DNA from: a virus | Direction: 5' to 3' (one strand) | Virus record (IMG/VR): IMGVR_UViG_3300046517_001320 | Location: 1-37,509 of that record | Length of the DNA: 37,509 nt | Translations under genes and position numbers: made by a program | Notes under the pieces: model-generated | Told to the model about the DNA's origin: nothing | What the model saw: only the letters and a program-made list of their open reading frames with translations | The model's database searches: none | In this document: positions 16,071 to 23,537 of the stretch, one piece after another | Layout: the number at the start of each line of letters is the position of its first letter | Position numbering within the stretch: position 1 is the stretch's first letter

Positions 16071-18213
16071 TTCTCATTTCCTTATGTTGATTACTGGTCT
16101 TTTGTGTGTGCGTCAATAATCTGACAATATTGTCAGCATGTGACATTTGCATATCCGCTGACATGCGTTGCATCTCAGCCTGATAACGCAATTCTTGTTC
16201 TTGCAACTTCGCCGCTGCTTCCAGCTTTGCAGCTTCAATTTCCTGCAGCTTCACAGAGATATCCTGTCCTGTTTGAATGCCTTGCAGTTGCAATTCATGT
16301 TCCTTGTTTTCCAGCTCACGCATTTTCAGCATGGTTTTAGCTTCATTGTCCTTTTGCTTCATTTGCAGTTCCTGCATTTTCAGCATCACTTCTGGTGGCG
16401 GCTGATCCTGCTTAGGCGGCAACGGCTCACCAGTCTTGCCAGCTTCAATAATTTCTGGGGGAACAATAGTTCTGAGACGATTACGCAATTCAATGTTGTT
16501 CGCCATCATTGGCAGATTTTCAACATACAAATCAGCTACCATACGGAACAATGTAGGATCGGCTTGCAGGACTGTCTGGATAGATTCGAGATTTTCCTGT
16601 TTCTGTCCTTCAAATGACGCACCAGGCAACAATCTGATCTGATATTTTCCTTGCGTCATGTCATTTTCAATCTGACTGCCGTAAGCATCGACCTGTTTGT
16701 TTAACATGACTGGCTTCACGCCACTATCTGGCATATTCAGCATAACTTCACGTTCCGTATCGTAAATAAACGGAATCATTTCATCTATGATAGAACCGCC
16801 CACAGCAATAGCACGATTAAGGCTATCGAAAGGTACGTAAGTATTAAAGTTCCCACGCTTTGTGCGTGCATCAATAGCTGCGCCAGAAGTTTCATTTCCT
16901 TGCTCTCCCATTTGAGTTCCATAAATGCCAGTACATGACTCAATGTCAGACATGGCGCGTTGATACTGCGTAATCAGTGATTGTGATAATTCAGGTGGCC
17001 TAAGCTGCTCAGGTTTGTTTCCGTTAGCCGATTCATCATAAACTAGCCCACCCTGAGCCGTAGAAGGATCACGCCAGATAATTTGCGTATCTGGTGATTT
17101 GACATTCGCTTTACTAACAAGAAATTGATCATAACGAGATACGCGCATCATATATGCTGATTGCGTACCCAAATAATTGATGTATCGTTGCGCATCACGC
17201 GCATCTTTTACGATTGGACGACATATTTGCTTGCCAGATTTATCAATGTAACTATTCTGATCAACAAAAATGACCGGCAATTGCTCGCTGACAATATCCG
17301 TTTCTTCCAGAATAAACTCACCGGCTAATTTTCTGTGCTTAATTTTGTATTTTGGAACATCCCGCTGATTCTCTACCGACACAATTTCGCCATTGTCGAT
17401 ATATAATTTTTCCATTCTTGCGCTACTTGCTGACTTAACCTTGATTTTTTCCAGTTTTCCCAATTGCTTACTGGTTAAAGAACGACCATTAGATAACTGA
17501 TAAAGAGTTTCCGAGGAATATTCACGTTCATAATCATTAATGATCGTAATTTCCTTGTCATTACTGAAAATCCAGCCAGTCGCCGATCCTTCGTCATAAT
17601 TCGCATCGGAGCCAATCTGCGCTTCAATATCCTTGCCATAAATGCCCGCAAACATCTTTCTGGACATTCTGGTACGATATCCTGCTCCCATACCATCAGT
17701 TTTACATGGTGACAAGGCTGAAATATCCCAATAACACCATGTTGGGTCTTTAATATCCCGCAATACAATAATCTGATTGAATGAATGGTTATTTTCATAT
17801 TCCGTATCAAGCATATAAGCGCCAAAACCGCCAATCGCTGCCTGTTGAAATGCTGTCTGATAGACGCGCTTCGCATCACTGTTCAAGGAAATATCCTTGA
17901 TCAATGCCTCACGTATCTTGCTTGTCTGAACCGGCACACCATCGCTTGGCATAACCTGCAAGTTAGGCGTGTTTTGCCGTTGTTCGCCAAGTAAATGATT
18001 GATAAGAGGGGCTAATTTATTAAAACTGAGAGGGATTTTTTTGTAATCAACAAATAGTTTTGACTCGTCCTCTGTCCACTGACTACCCATGACAAAAGAA
18101 GTAAATTCATGATATTGGTCTTTATTAAATCGCCAGTTATCATCCCATTTCTTGACGCGTTCACGTATTTTTTTCGCAACTTCCATATCGCGATAAGGCT
18201 TGGCCATGTTCAT
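16063..18213 (-). CDS. Portal protein, P22 gp1-like
   Basis: Forms the dodecameric ring through which DNA is packaged and released. The most likely start is ATG 18213 (MNMAKPYRDMEVAKKI, 716 aa; M at 18207 also possible), since the frame upstream to 18345 codes for an unusual hydrophobic stretch containing a DnaA-box sequence and probably belongs to the leader. Characteristic parts are FTSFVMGSQW, LLGEQRQNTPN, YQTAFQQAAIGGFGAY, DPTWCYWDISALSPCKTDG, and a long Gln/Glu-rich helical barrel at the C-terminus (residues about 610-700), as in P22. Length compares with 725 residues for P22 gp1. Confidence 0.9.
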   Translation of the reverse strand: MNMAKPYRDMEVAKKIRERVKKWDDNWRFNKDQYHEFTSFVMGSQWTEDESKLFVDYKKIPLSFNKLAPLINHLLGEQRQNTPNLQVMPSDGVPVQTSKIREALIKDISLNSDAKRVYQTAFQQAAIGGFGAYMLDTEYENNHSFNQIIVLRDIKDPTWCYWDISALSPCKTDGMGAGYRTRMSRKMFAGIYGKDIEAQIGSDANYDEGSATGWIFSNDKEITIINDYEREYSSETLYQLSNGRSLTSKQLGKLEKIKVKSASSARMEKLYIDNGEIVSVENQRDVPKYKIKHRKLAGEFILEETDIVSEQLPVIFVDQNSYIDKSGKQICRPIVKDARDAQRYINYLGTQSAYMMRVSRYDQFLVSKANVKSPDTQIIWRDPSTAQGGLVYDESANGNKPEQLRPPELSQSLITQYQRAMSDIESCTGIYGTQMGEQGNETSGAAIDARTKRGNFNTYVPFDSLNRAIAVGGSIIDEMIPFIYDTEREVMLNMPDSGVKPVMLNKQVDAYGSQIENDMTQGKYQIRLLPGASFEGQKQENLESIQTVLQADPTLFRMVADLYVENLPMMANNIELRNRLRTIVPPEIIEAGKTGEPLPPKQDQPPPEVMLKMQELQMKQKDNEAKTMLKMRELENKEHELQLQGIQTGQDISVKLQEIEAAKLEAAAKLQEQELRYQAEMQRMSADMQMSHADNIVRLLTHTQKTSNQHKEMRND

Positions 18214-18482
18214 ACATCCATGTATGTCAATAATTTGTTCTAGTCTATCATGCAACTTATCCACAAAAAATGTTAATAAGTATGTGAATAAGCCATGTAT
18301 GAGTTGTTGATGACTATTTTCGCTATTTATTTCATACAAGGCCATCCATAAGATATCCCCACCTTATCATTTCTGCCAAGCCGTCTGCCAAATAGGTAAA
18401 TTAGACTTATCCACCATTTTTACCTCACATAATAATAGTAAAAAAATAAAATCTATTATAATATCCGGCAACATAATATAAT
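18214..18482. promoter_or_regulatory. Divergent control region between portal operon and plus-strand small-gene block
   Basis: This stretch separates divergent operons. Near 18420-18482 it is almost pure A/T with TATAAT boxes on the plus strand at 18457-18462 and 18477-18482, but no good -35, so an activator may be needed. On the minus strand a possible 16-codon leader peptide (18417-18367, MVDKSNLPIWQTAWQK, with GAGGTAAAA before its ATG) lies before the portal gene. A perfect DnaA box TTATCCACA is at 18257-18265 and a one-mismatch copy TTATCCACC at 18407-18415. Confidence 0.45.
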
Positions 18483-18722
18483 GGCGCTTATGAACGGTTT
18501 CGCGGGTTACCGTAAAATCCTTATCTTGCAAACGCCTGACTTGCAATCAGTAGCGGGCAAGTAAAACGAAAGTAAGCGCCAATGATTTATGGGCAACGAT
18601 ACTGGATAGGATTACAGGAACGCTTAGGCGAAACGGCTACCTGCCGGGAAAATAGCCCACCAAATGCAAAGGGGTCATTCCCTTACTTATGCGTCTGGCC
18701 GGTGACGTGCATAAAACCGGCC
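18483..18722 (+). ncRNA. Structured leader RNA candidate, four hairpin domains
   Basis: About 240 bases with no reading frame form consecutive closed domains. Domain 1: GGCGCTTA (18483-18490) pairs with TAAGCGCC (18573-18580). It encloses a hairpin ACGGT/ACCGT and a longer arm CTTGC..CGCCTGA / TCAG..GCG..GCAAG with a 7-nt loop. Domain 2: TGGGC/GCCCA (18590-18594, 18655-18659) around CAGG/CCTG and CGC-TTAG-GCG. Domain 3: AAGGG/CCCTT at 18669-18684. Domain 4: GGCCGGT/ACCGGCC at 18697-18722. It ends 20 bases before the first plus-strand ATG. It is locally richer in GC than its neighbours. It could be a leader regulating the whole block, a free small RNA, or a DNA element. No known family is recognised. 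Confidence 0.55.
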
Positions 18723-18742
18723 GCTAATTCAAAGGAACAAAC

Positions 18743-18991
18743 ATGACAAAAGAAGAATTTATTTATAAATATGGACAGCCAGCTTATCTTGGCGATTCTG
18801 TGTATGCATGGTTCGATGGCGCGCATCTCGTACTTGAAACCAGAAATGGCCTGCCAACTGACCCAAGCAATACCATCATGCTTGAATCAGTCGTACTCAA
18901 AAACCTGTTTGATTACAGCATGCAACTTGCCGACGATGCCGAACAATTAAAGAACATTGCCACAGTCAAGGAACTCGGCAATGACGGATAA
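18743..18991 (+). CDS. Conserved phage protein, unknown (82 aa)
   Basis: ATG 18743 has AAAGGAACAAAC upstream and is the first gene after the structured leader. The sequence MTKEEFIYKYGQPAYLGDSVYA, here shown only by its two key parts YGQPAYLGDSVYA and LESVVLKNLFDY, fits a small phage protein type with a 'YG.P.YLGD..YA.FDG' core that recurs in many early gene blocks, function unknown. Being first behind the leader, its level is the most likely to be set by that RNA. Confidence 0.65.
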   Translation: MTKEEFIYKYGQPAYLGDSVYAWFDGAHLVLETRNGLPTDPSNTIMLESVVLKNLFDYSMQLADDAEQLKNIATVKELGNDG

Positions 18992-19268
18992 CATTGATTC
19001 AATTGTGCATAAGATTGTTAGAAATTCCATTGATTCAGCTTCCGATATGGAAGCCAAACTTTTTGAAGCAGAAGATAATTTATCAAAAACATATAACGAA
19101 TTAATAAAAATTGAAATAACAAATATGTGGTTAATGGATTTTGTCAGAAATTTAGCTGCACAAGATCATGATGAAGCTAAAAGATTTTTAGAGTTATTTA
19201 GCAAAAGAATAAATCTCACAAAGGAAATCTCACTTGAAAACAACCATAAAGATGGAAAATCAATTTAA
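18981..19268 (+). CDS. Hypothetical helical protein (95 aa)
   Basis: ATG 18981 follows AAGGAACTCGGCA. Earlier in-frame starts lie inside the preceding gene. It overlaps the preceding gene by 11 bases. The protein is helical, charged, with no membrane segment. It begins MTDNIDSIVHKIVRNSI. No family recognised. Confidence 0.55.
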   Translation: MTDNIDSIVHKIVRNSIDSASDMEAKLFEAEDNLSKTYNELIKIEITNMWLMDFVRNLAAQDHDEAKRFLELFSKRINLTKEISLENNHKDGKSI

Positions 19269-19578
19269 TTCCCCAGAAGAAAAACTAGGATTTTTCCAGA
19301 TATCCTGTCTATCTTCAATAATAGCAATGGCTCATGAAGGAGCAAGTCGCGGCATATTAATGGAGATGAAAGAAATTATAGAAAGTTTCAACTCTACTAT
19401 CTGGTCTTTACTTGCATTATGTTCAACAGGAAAACAAATGCCAGAGACTGATAAAATAATTCAGGTATTAGGAATACAATTAGATACAACATTTTCAGAT
19501 TTAAAATCAATGACAATGGAGTTAAACGAACTACGAAAAAATAATACATTGAAAAAAGCGAAAACAACTAATGACTAG
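19234..19578 (+). CDS. Hypothetical protein, probable TTG start (114 aa)
   Basis: The best ribosome site, AAGGAAATCTCAC, precedes a TTG at 19234. The first ATG (19252, MENQFNSPEEK) has no good site. The protein is helical with hydrophobic patches (FFQISCLSSIIAMAHEG) and a Lys-rich end. It overlaps the gene before it by 35 bases if TTG is used. No family recognised. Confidence 0.5.
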   Translation: MKTTIKMENQFNSPEEKLGFFQISCLSSIIAMAHEGASRGILMEMKEIIESFNSTIWSLLALCSTGKQMPETDKIIQVLGIQLDTTFSDLKSMTMELNELRKNNTLKKAKTTND

Positions 19579-20047
19579 CCTAGAAAATCAGGTATGCTCA
19601 CTTGAATTAGCTAAACAATTAAAAAAACTAAAAGTCAAACAAGAAAGTTTATTTTATTGGTATTTCTGTATGCTTGATGAAAAAACACCAAATTGGCATA
19701 TTCGATATACTAATTTTGGTTTAATGCCTGATAGATATTCAGCATTCACTGCTGCCGAATTACTCGACCTATTACCGCATCGCATTACACTAAAAGAAAA
19801 TGAGCCATATAATTCATTTCGTTTTCGTATGGAAAAAGGCATTTGGGCAAACGATAAATCAAACAATATAGCAACCATACAATTCTCTGAATTTTATTCT
19901 GTAAATTATTATTGCGATACCACTTCACAGCAAATGGACTGGATGTTTACCTCTTTAACTCACCATATTAGTGATGAGAATCCTTCAAATTCGCTTGCCA
20001 AAATGCTTATATATTTAATTGAGAATGAACTGTATGAAAATATCTGA
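19571..20047 (+). CDS. Conserved phage protein, unknown (158 aa)
   Basis: Contains WHIRYTNFGLMPDRYSAFTAAELLDLLPHRI and YSVNYYCDTTSQQ (the first read in parts: WHIRYTNFG, AFTAAELLDLLPHRI). The 'xFTAAELLDLLP' pattern is common in small phage proteins of unknown role across Gram-negative hosts. No membrane segment, signal or catalytic motif is visible. It overlaps the upstream stop by eight bases and has a poor ribosome site, so coupling is likely. Confidence 0.65.
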   Translation: MTSLENQVCSLELAKQLKKLKVKQESLFYWYFCMLDEKTPNWHIRYTNFGLMPDRYSAFTAAELLDLLPHRITLKENEPYNSFRFRMEKGIWANDKSNNIATIQFSEFYSVNYYCDTTSQQMDWMFTSLTHHISDENPSNSLAKMLIYLIENELYENI

Positions 20048-20225
20048 AAAACAATTAATCATTCTTTTTGATTTAGCTTTATGGTTTTCTCAGTTAAATA
20101 TGTCATGGCGATCCTTAGGCCCACCCTTTACCAGAGAAATGATAAATGATCTAGTAAATGAAATTTATAATCAGCAATCCAATAAATTGATTGATATTAA
20201 AGATGACTTACCTTTTCGAGAATAA
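20034..20225 (+). CDS. Hypothetical protein (63 aa)
   Basis: ATG 20034 overlaps the end of the preceding gene by 14 bases, with GAGAATGAACTGT upstream. Begins MKISEKQLIILFDLALWFSQ. The N-terminal half is hydrophobic and could be a membrane-associated helix, the rest is charged. No family recognised. Confidence 0.55.
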   Translation: MKISEKQLIILFDLALWFSQLNMSWRSLGPPFTREMINDLVNEIYNQQSNKLIDIKDDLPFRE

Positions 20226-20231
20226 ATTAAT

Positions 20232-20882
20232 ATGATTACCCAGATAATCGACACATCCACCGTCAAAGATATCGCCAGCGAAGTACTCTTGCCAAATGGG
20301 CAAATCAGGCTAATGTCTGCCAAAGAATGGCAGCAATTTGACTGGCTAGACTTTCGCACCTTCTGCCACGTCCATGCACGCTATGGCATACCCACCACGG
20401 AACTCATTGGCTTCTTGCAAGAGCAAATCCCAAGCAAAAAGCACGCCATAGAAATAGGCGCAGGTTCCGGCGATCTTGGCCACTATCTTGACATTCCCAT
20501 GACCGATTCTCGCATACAAGAAGACCCTGTCATCCAAATGCAATATGCAGCCATGCGCCAACCTGTCATTAAATATTCCCCAGAAGTCAAAAACCTCGAA
20601 GCACTTGACGCCGTAAAAACTTTCAACCCCAGCACTGTTATCGCAAGCTGGATTACTACTTATGCACCGCATAAGATGCCATATGGCTCCAATCCTTATG
20701 GCGTAAAAGAATCCATTATACTTCCGCTCATTGATAAATTTATTCTGATTGGCAATCTTGACCAGCACTGGGATAAGCCAATCATGAAAATGAAACATGA
20801 AGAATATTATTTCGACTGGCTTGTTAGCCGTGGCAAAGATCAAAGTAAAAACCGTATATGGATTTGGGAGAATAATGTATGA
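20232..20882 (+). CDS. Putative SAM-dependent methyltransferase (216 aa)
   Basis: AIEIGAGSGDLG (residues 72-83) is the glycine-rich SAM-binding motif I of class I methyltransferases. An acidic residue follows at the end of the next strand (DIPMTDSRIQ). There is no DPPY or PC motif, so it is not an ordinary DNA adenine or cytosine methylase. I recall related proteins in proteobacterial phage early regions, with unknown substrates. The DNA is richer in G and C than its neighbours, hinting at recent acquisition. ATG overlaps nothing. The stop overlaps the next start as ATGA. Confidence 0.7.
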   Translation: MITQIIDTSTVKDIASEVLLPNGQIRLMSAKEWQQFDWLDFRTFCHVHARYGIPTTELIGFLQEQIPSKKHAIEIGAGSGDLGHYLDIPMTDSRIQEDPVIQMQYAAMRQPVIKYSPEVKNLEALDAVKTFNPSTVIASWITTYAPHKMPYGSNPYGVKESIILPLIDKFILIGNLDQHWDKPIMKMKHEEYYFDWLVSRGKDQSKNRIWIWENNV

Positions 20883-21040
20883 CTGACACACAATTCTTGG
20901 CATTAATGGGAACACTGTACCTGATACTTGCAGCGCAATGGAAAGATACATTTAAAATATTCGCAATGTGGCAATGGCTTGGCATATTCATGTTAATAGT
21001 ATCGGCTTGCGTTTCAATTGCGAGGATATTCGTACAATGA
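20879..21040 (+). CDS. Small two-helix membrane protein (53 aa)
   Basis: Overlaps the methyltransferase stop (ATGA) and its own stop overlaps the next start, so translation is coupled. Two hydrophobic segments are visible, TQFLALMGTLYLILAA and WQWLGIFMLIVSACVSI, joined by a short WKDTFK loop, so a membrane hairpin is likely. Such phage proteins may be superinfection exclusion or lysis-accessory factors, but this is only a possibility. Confidence 0.6.
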   Translation: MTDTQFLALMGTLYLILAAQWKDTFKIFAMWQWLGIFMLIVSACVSIARIFVQ

Positions 21041-21324
21041 GAATATTCCAGTTTACTAATTCATTTATAGCAATTGATGACATACGCAGCGTTCTTATTT
21101 ATCCTGCACGCGAAACCTCTGGCGTCATTCGTCAACATCATCATGCTCCACGATGGATAATGAAAGTTATCTACAATAACGATGGCGTATATAAGGCATT
21201 CTTTGACAATGAAAACTTGGCACGTCAGGTTTATATACGATTAATGAATACCATTGAAAGCAATATAAAAGAAGAAATGAAACTACAATCAGCAATGGGC
21301 TGGGAAGCGACAAAAGGGTTTTAA
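21037..21324 (+). CDS. Hypothetical protein (95 aa)
   Basis: ATG 21037 (MRIFQFTNSFIAIDDIRSV) is in the overlap ATGA with the membrane protein, with GAGG 11 bases upstream. The protein looks like a small alpha/beta domain with VIRQHHHAPRW as an odd histidine cluster. No family recognised. It is probably cytoplasmic. Confidence 0.6.
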   Translation: MRIFQFTNSFIAIDDIRSVLIYPARETSGVIRQHHHAPRWIMKVIYNNDGVYKAFFDNENLARQVYIRLMNTIESNIKEEMKLQSAMGWEATKGF

Positions 21325-21326
21325 AT

Positions 21327-21548
21327 ATGAGTGAATTTACCTGCTCTCTTTGTCAGGAAACTTTTCCCAAGAAAAATGATAAAGAATGGAATGATTTTAA
21401 AGCCGCTGAGGAAATGCTAACTCTTATGCCAAGATGCAAAAATCATCCAACTGAGACTATATGCGATGATTGTCATAAGATATTTTTAACCTGGTTTAAT
21501 GAATTAACTGACGAAGAAAAGAGAGCTATTGAAGATGAACCCTATTGA
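21327..21548 (+). CDS. Small Cys-rich (zinc ribbon-like) protein (73 aa)
   Basis: CSLC near the N-terminus, then C..H (CKNHP) and CDDCHK give a probable four-ligand zinc site. The rest is Glu-rich (ELTDEEKRAIEDE). It starts two bases after the upstream stop. One of several zinc ribbon proteins in this block; likely a nucleic acid or protein interaction module of unknown role. Confidence 0.6.
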   Translation: MSEFTCSLCQETFPKKNDKEWNDFKAAEEMLTLMPRCKNHPTETICDDCHKIFLTWFNELTDEEKRAIEDEPY

Positions 21549-21903
21549 TACATGCCAGAAATGCCAAGCAGAAGAAGATGATTTAAGAACATTATGGATG
21601 GCCTGTTTTTATGAGATGAACGAACTTGACTTGCCGTTTACCAAACAAACAATACTGGAAGGTGGCAATGAAAAAGATAAGCGAACCTTTTATACCTTGC
21701 GAGTCTGCAAGAATTGCCGCGCACGATGGATGGATATGATTAAGACATGGTTTCATTTCGATTTCAAACGACCATCACCCAAAACGGGTATTTATGTTCG
21801 CCATTACGGAACTAATATAGAGCTTACCGAAGAAGAATGGCACGACAAGTTTTCAGGACAAGTACCAATAAGGTTTATATCAAATGATGAAATGCCAAAC
21901 TAA
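21535..21903 (+). CDS. Zinc-ribbon-like hypothetical protein (122 aa)
   Basis: ATG 21535 overlaps the preceding gene by 14 bases. CQKCQ near residue 7 and CKNCRARW near residue 60 form the likely zinc pair. The C-terminal part, GIYVRHYGTNIELTEEEWHDKF, is read in pieces as GIYVRHYG and LTEEEWHDKF. I know similar pairings only from uncharacterised phage proteins. Confidence 0.6.
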   Translation: MNPIDTCQKCQAEEDDLRTLWMACFYEMNELDLPFTKQTILEGGNEKDKRTFYTLRVCKNCRARWMDMIKTWFHFDFKRPSPKTGIYVRHYGTNIELTEEEWHDKFSGQVPIRFISNDEMPN

Positions 21904-22075
21904 TGCTAAACCCGGCATGATTTTATATGCCATTTTATGTAAACAATGCGAAACACATCATCCAGATTGGCGTTATCCATGCCCTGATAAATGCGAAGGT
22001 GGAAAGATTTCTATCGAACCTCTTGGTTATAAAATTTGCCCAATATGCCAAGGAAGAGGATATTTAAATGAATGA
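21884..22075 (+). CDS. Zinc-ribbon protein with DnaJ-like CxxCxGxG end (63 aa)
   Basis: Three pairs, CKQC, CPDKCEGG and CPICQGRGY, give one or two zinc centres. The last copies the CxxCxGxG of DnaJ. It overlaps the upstream gene by 20 bases and the next by eight. A later ATG (MILYAILC) is an alternative start. Confidence 0.55.
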   Translation: MMKCQTNAKPGMILYAILCKQCETHHPDWRYPCPDKCEGGKISIEPLGYKICPICQGRGYLNE

Positions 22076-22244
22076 ATGGATAAGTGTAAAAGATAGATTA
22101 CCTGAAAAAGAAGATAGATATTTAACATTTGGAAAGCCATTTGGAATAAGTACAGAATATTGGCGACATGATAAAATATGGCAGCGTGATCCATATCACT
22201 GCATAACCCATTGGCAACCATTACCGGAGCCGCCACATGAATAA
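22068..22244 (+). CDS. DUF551 family protein (58 aa)
   Basis: Begins MNEWISVKDRLPE and ends THWQPLPEPP, the start and end signature of DUF551 ('WI.V.DRLP' ... 'THW.PLPEPP'), a small protein common in enterobacterial phages and prophages, function unknown. It is shorter than many members, lacking part of the central region. It overlaps the neighbours on both sides by eight bases. Confidence 0.8.
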   Translation: MNEWISVKDRLPEKEDRYLTFGKPFGISTEYWRHDKIWQRDPYHCITHWQPLPEPPHE

Positions 22245-22485
22245 GCTGCCAACTCTCAAGGATTACTTGACGAATGAAGAATGGGAAAATATGGGCAAGC
22301 ATGAATGGATAAATATAGATGTTGAATATCCACCATTTTTTAAGCCAGTCTTAACAACTGATGGTAAATCTTGCGAAATAAGAACATTACGAATCAGAGA
22401 TGGAATAAAATTCTGGTTTAGTCATTCAAAAAGTAAAATGCATTTCATAGTACAATATTGGCAATTATTACCGGAGTTACCATGA
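22237..22485 (+). CDS. Second DUF551-like protein (82 aa)
   Basis: After a 22-residue lead it repeats the pattern: HEWINIDVEYPP...PVLTTDG and ends YWQLLPELP, like the DUF551 beginning and 'W..LPE.P' end. It directly follows the shorter DUF551 gene, suggesting duplication and divergence, or two acquisitions. The stop overlaps the next gene by four bases. Confidence 0.6.
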   Translation: MNKLPTLKDYLTNEEWENMGKHEWINIDVEYPPFFKPVLTTDGKSCEIRTLRIRDGIKFWFSHSKSKMHFIVQYWQLLPELP

Positions 22486-22703
22486 AAACAGTAACCATAA
22501 CAGTAGCGCTAAATCAACCATACAGCGATGAAGATATACGGCCACTGATTACCGCCATCAAACAATTGAAAGGCGTTGCCAATGCTACTGCAATAGAATT
22601 TACAGGCGATGATCAAATGAATGCATGGTGTTATAAGCAAAACTGGATAAACGAAATGATGTCGAAAGCAATAGCCGTTCTTTCCGGTGAACGTATTGCA
22701 TGA
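22482..22703 (+). CDS. Hypothetical protein (73 aa)
   Basis: ATG 22482 follows GGAGTTACC. Earlier starts lie inside the DUF551-like gene. The protein MKTVTITVALNQPYSDEDI... looks like a small ferredoxin-like alpha/beta domain (beta strand, helix, strand). Ends in a helix with AIAVLSGERIA. No family recognised. Confidence 0.55.
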   Translation: MKTVTITVALNQPYSDEDIRPLITAIKQLKGVANATAIEFTGDDQMNAWCYKQNWINEMMSKAIAVLSGERIA

Positions 22704-22721
22704 AAGTTGAGGATGCCTGCA

Positions 22722-22850
22722 ATGTCAAATGAAGTATGTAAAATATGCGATGGTCATGGCGACTATTATATAAAAATAGAAATTTTCGATGAACCATTAT
22801 TAATAGAATGTGACAACTGCAAGGAATTTAAAAATGACACTAACAATTAA
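22722..22850 (+). CDS. Mini zinc-ribbon protein (42 aa)
   Basis: Has CKICDGHG and CDNCKEF, a DnaJ-like CxxCxGxG plus a second CxxC, a complete zinc site in 42 residues. ATG 22722 has GAGG eight bases upstream; ATG 22713 is in frame but too close to it. It overlaps the next gene by 17 bases. Confidence 0.55.
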   Translation: MSNEVCKICDGHGDYYIKIEIFDEPLLIECDNCKEFKNDTNN

Positions 22851-23085
22851 CGAAAAAATAGCATTAGATATACTACACGCTGAAAAGAAAGGCTTTGATG
22901 AAGCTATAAACCGTGTATTGAAACTATGCTCAGAGCAAGCCAATGATTATGCACGCATAAGAAAAGAATTATCAGAAAAACATAGGGAATCATTGCCATT
23001 TCATTACAAAGCATTAGCTATAATTGATTTTAAACTTTACCTTGAACAACTCTTTCAAATGGAAGTGTCAATCAATGACCGATAA
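22834..23085 (+). CDS. Hypothetical helical protein (83 aa)
   Basis: ATG 22834 follows AAGGAATTTAAAA. The protein is helical and charged (MTLTINEKIALDILHAEKK...). No membrane segment, no recognised family. Overlaps the next gene by 11 bases. Confidence 0.55.
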   Translation: MTLTINEKIALDILHAEKKGFDEAINRVLKLCSEQANDYARIRKELSEKHRESLPFHYKALAIIDFKLYLEQLFQMEVSINDR

Positions 23086-23338
23086 ATTAGATATTGATGT
23101 TGAAGAATTAGGCAAATTAATACTTGAGATGACACCTCGATACAGAGCTATCGTTGAACTATTCCCGAAAGGCAATGAAAGCATGTTGCGACATCTTGCA
23201 GCGTCATCAATACACTTGGCTTTCTTTATGCGAGACTTTCATGATGTACATAAGGGAACGAAAACTGCCATTTGTCCCATGCATGAAAAAGAGTTTTTGA
23301 AAAAATGTGGATGTGATTTTAATACCAAGGATAAATAA
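23075..23338 (+). CDS. Hypothetical protein (87 aa)
   Basis: ATG 23075 (MTDKLDIDVEELGKLI) overlaps the previous gene and has GGAAG upstream. A C-terminal CPMHEK...KKCGCDF could bind metal through C, H, C and C. No family recognised. Confidence 0.55.
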   Translation: MTDKLDIDVEELGKLILEMTPRYRAIVELFPKGNESMLRHLAASSIHLAFFMRDFHDVHKGTKTAICPMHEKEFLKKCGCDFNTKDK

Positions 23339-23339
23339 T

Positions 23340-23405
23340 ATGTCATATATTTTTGTATTAATAATTACATTAACACTTGTTATGCTGACATTAAGGGATA
23401 GTTAA
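23340..23405 (+). CDS. Single-helix micro membrane protein (21 aa)
   Basis: MSYIFVLIITLTLVM then LTLRDS is one transmembrane helix with a short charged end. ATG 23340 directly follows the upstream stop, with AAGGATAAATAAT before it, and the next ATG directly follows its stop. The precise packing argues it is translated despite its size. Confidence 0.5.
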   Translation: MSYIFVLIITLTLVMLTLRDS

Positions 23406-23537
23406 ATGAATAAATGCTGCAAAGAAACAATGAAAAGAATTCTCGAGGAAATCATATTTAACATGGAACACGCTAAGTTTGAAAGCCCACAAATGCATAT
23501 TGATGCGCTTAAATATGCTCGTTCATTACTTAAATAA
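23406..23537 (+). CDS. Small hypothetical protein (43 aa), last of the plus-strand block
   Basis: MNKCCKETMKRILEEI... ends ALKYARSLLK. Helical, with a CC pair. It overlaps the convergent TerL stop by eight bases, and no terminator is visible between the two convergent operons, so read-through and antisense transcription into terL are expected. Confidence 0.5.
   Translation: MNKCCKETMKRILEEIIFNMEHAKFESPQMHIDALKYARSLLK

Noticed and set aside
16063-18345. Portal start at 18345 (760 aa)
   Set aside because: The extra 44 residues are hydrophobic, carry a DnaA-box sequence in the DNA and have a poor ribosome site; the portal family begins around MAKPYRD.
18590-18662. tRNA-like stretch ending GCCCACCA
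   Set aside because: Only five acceptor pairs form before a mismatch, no T-loop (TTCRA) is present and arm spacing does not fit, so it is treated as domain 2 of a structured RNA.
20346-20951. Long open frame antisense to the methyltransferase gene
   Set aside because: It lacks a ribosome site, lies wholly opposite a protein with a clear SAM motif and is best explained by the codon bias of that gene.
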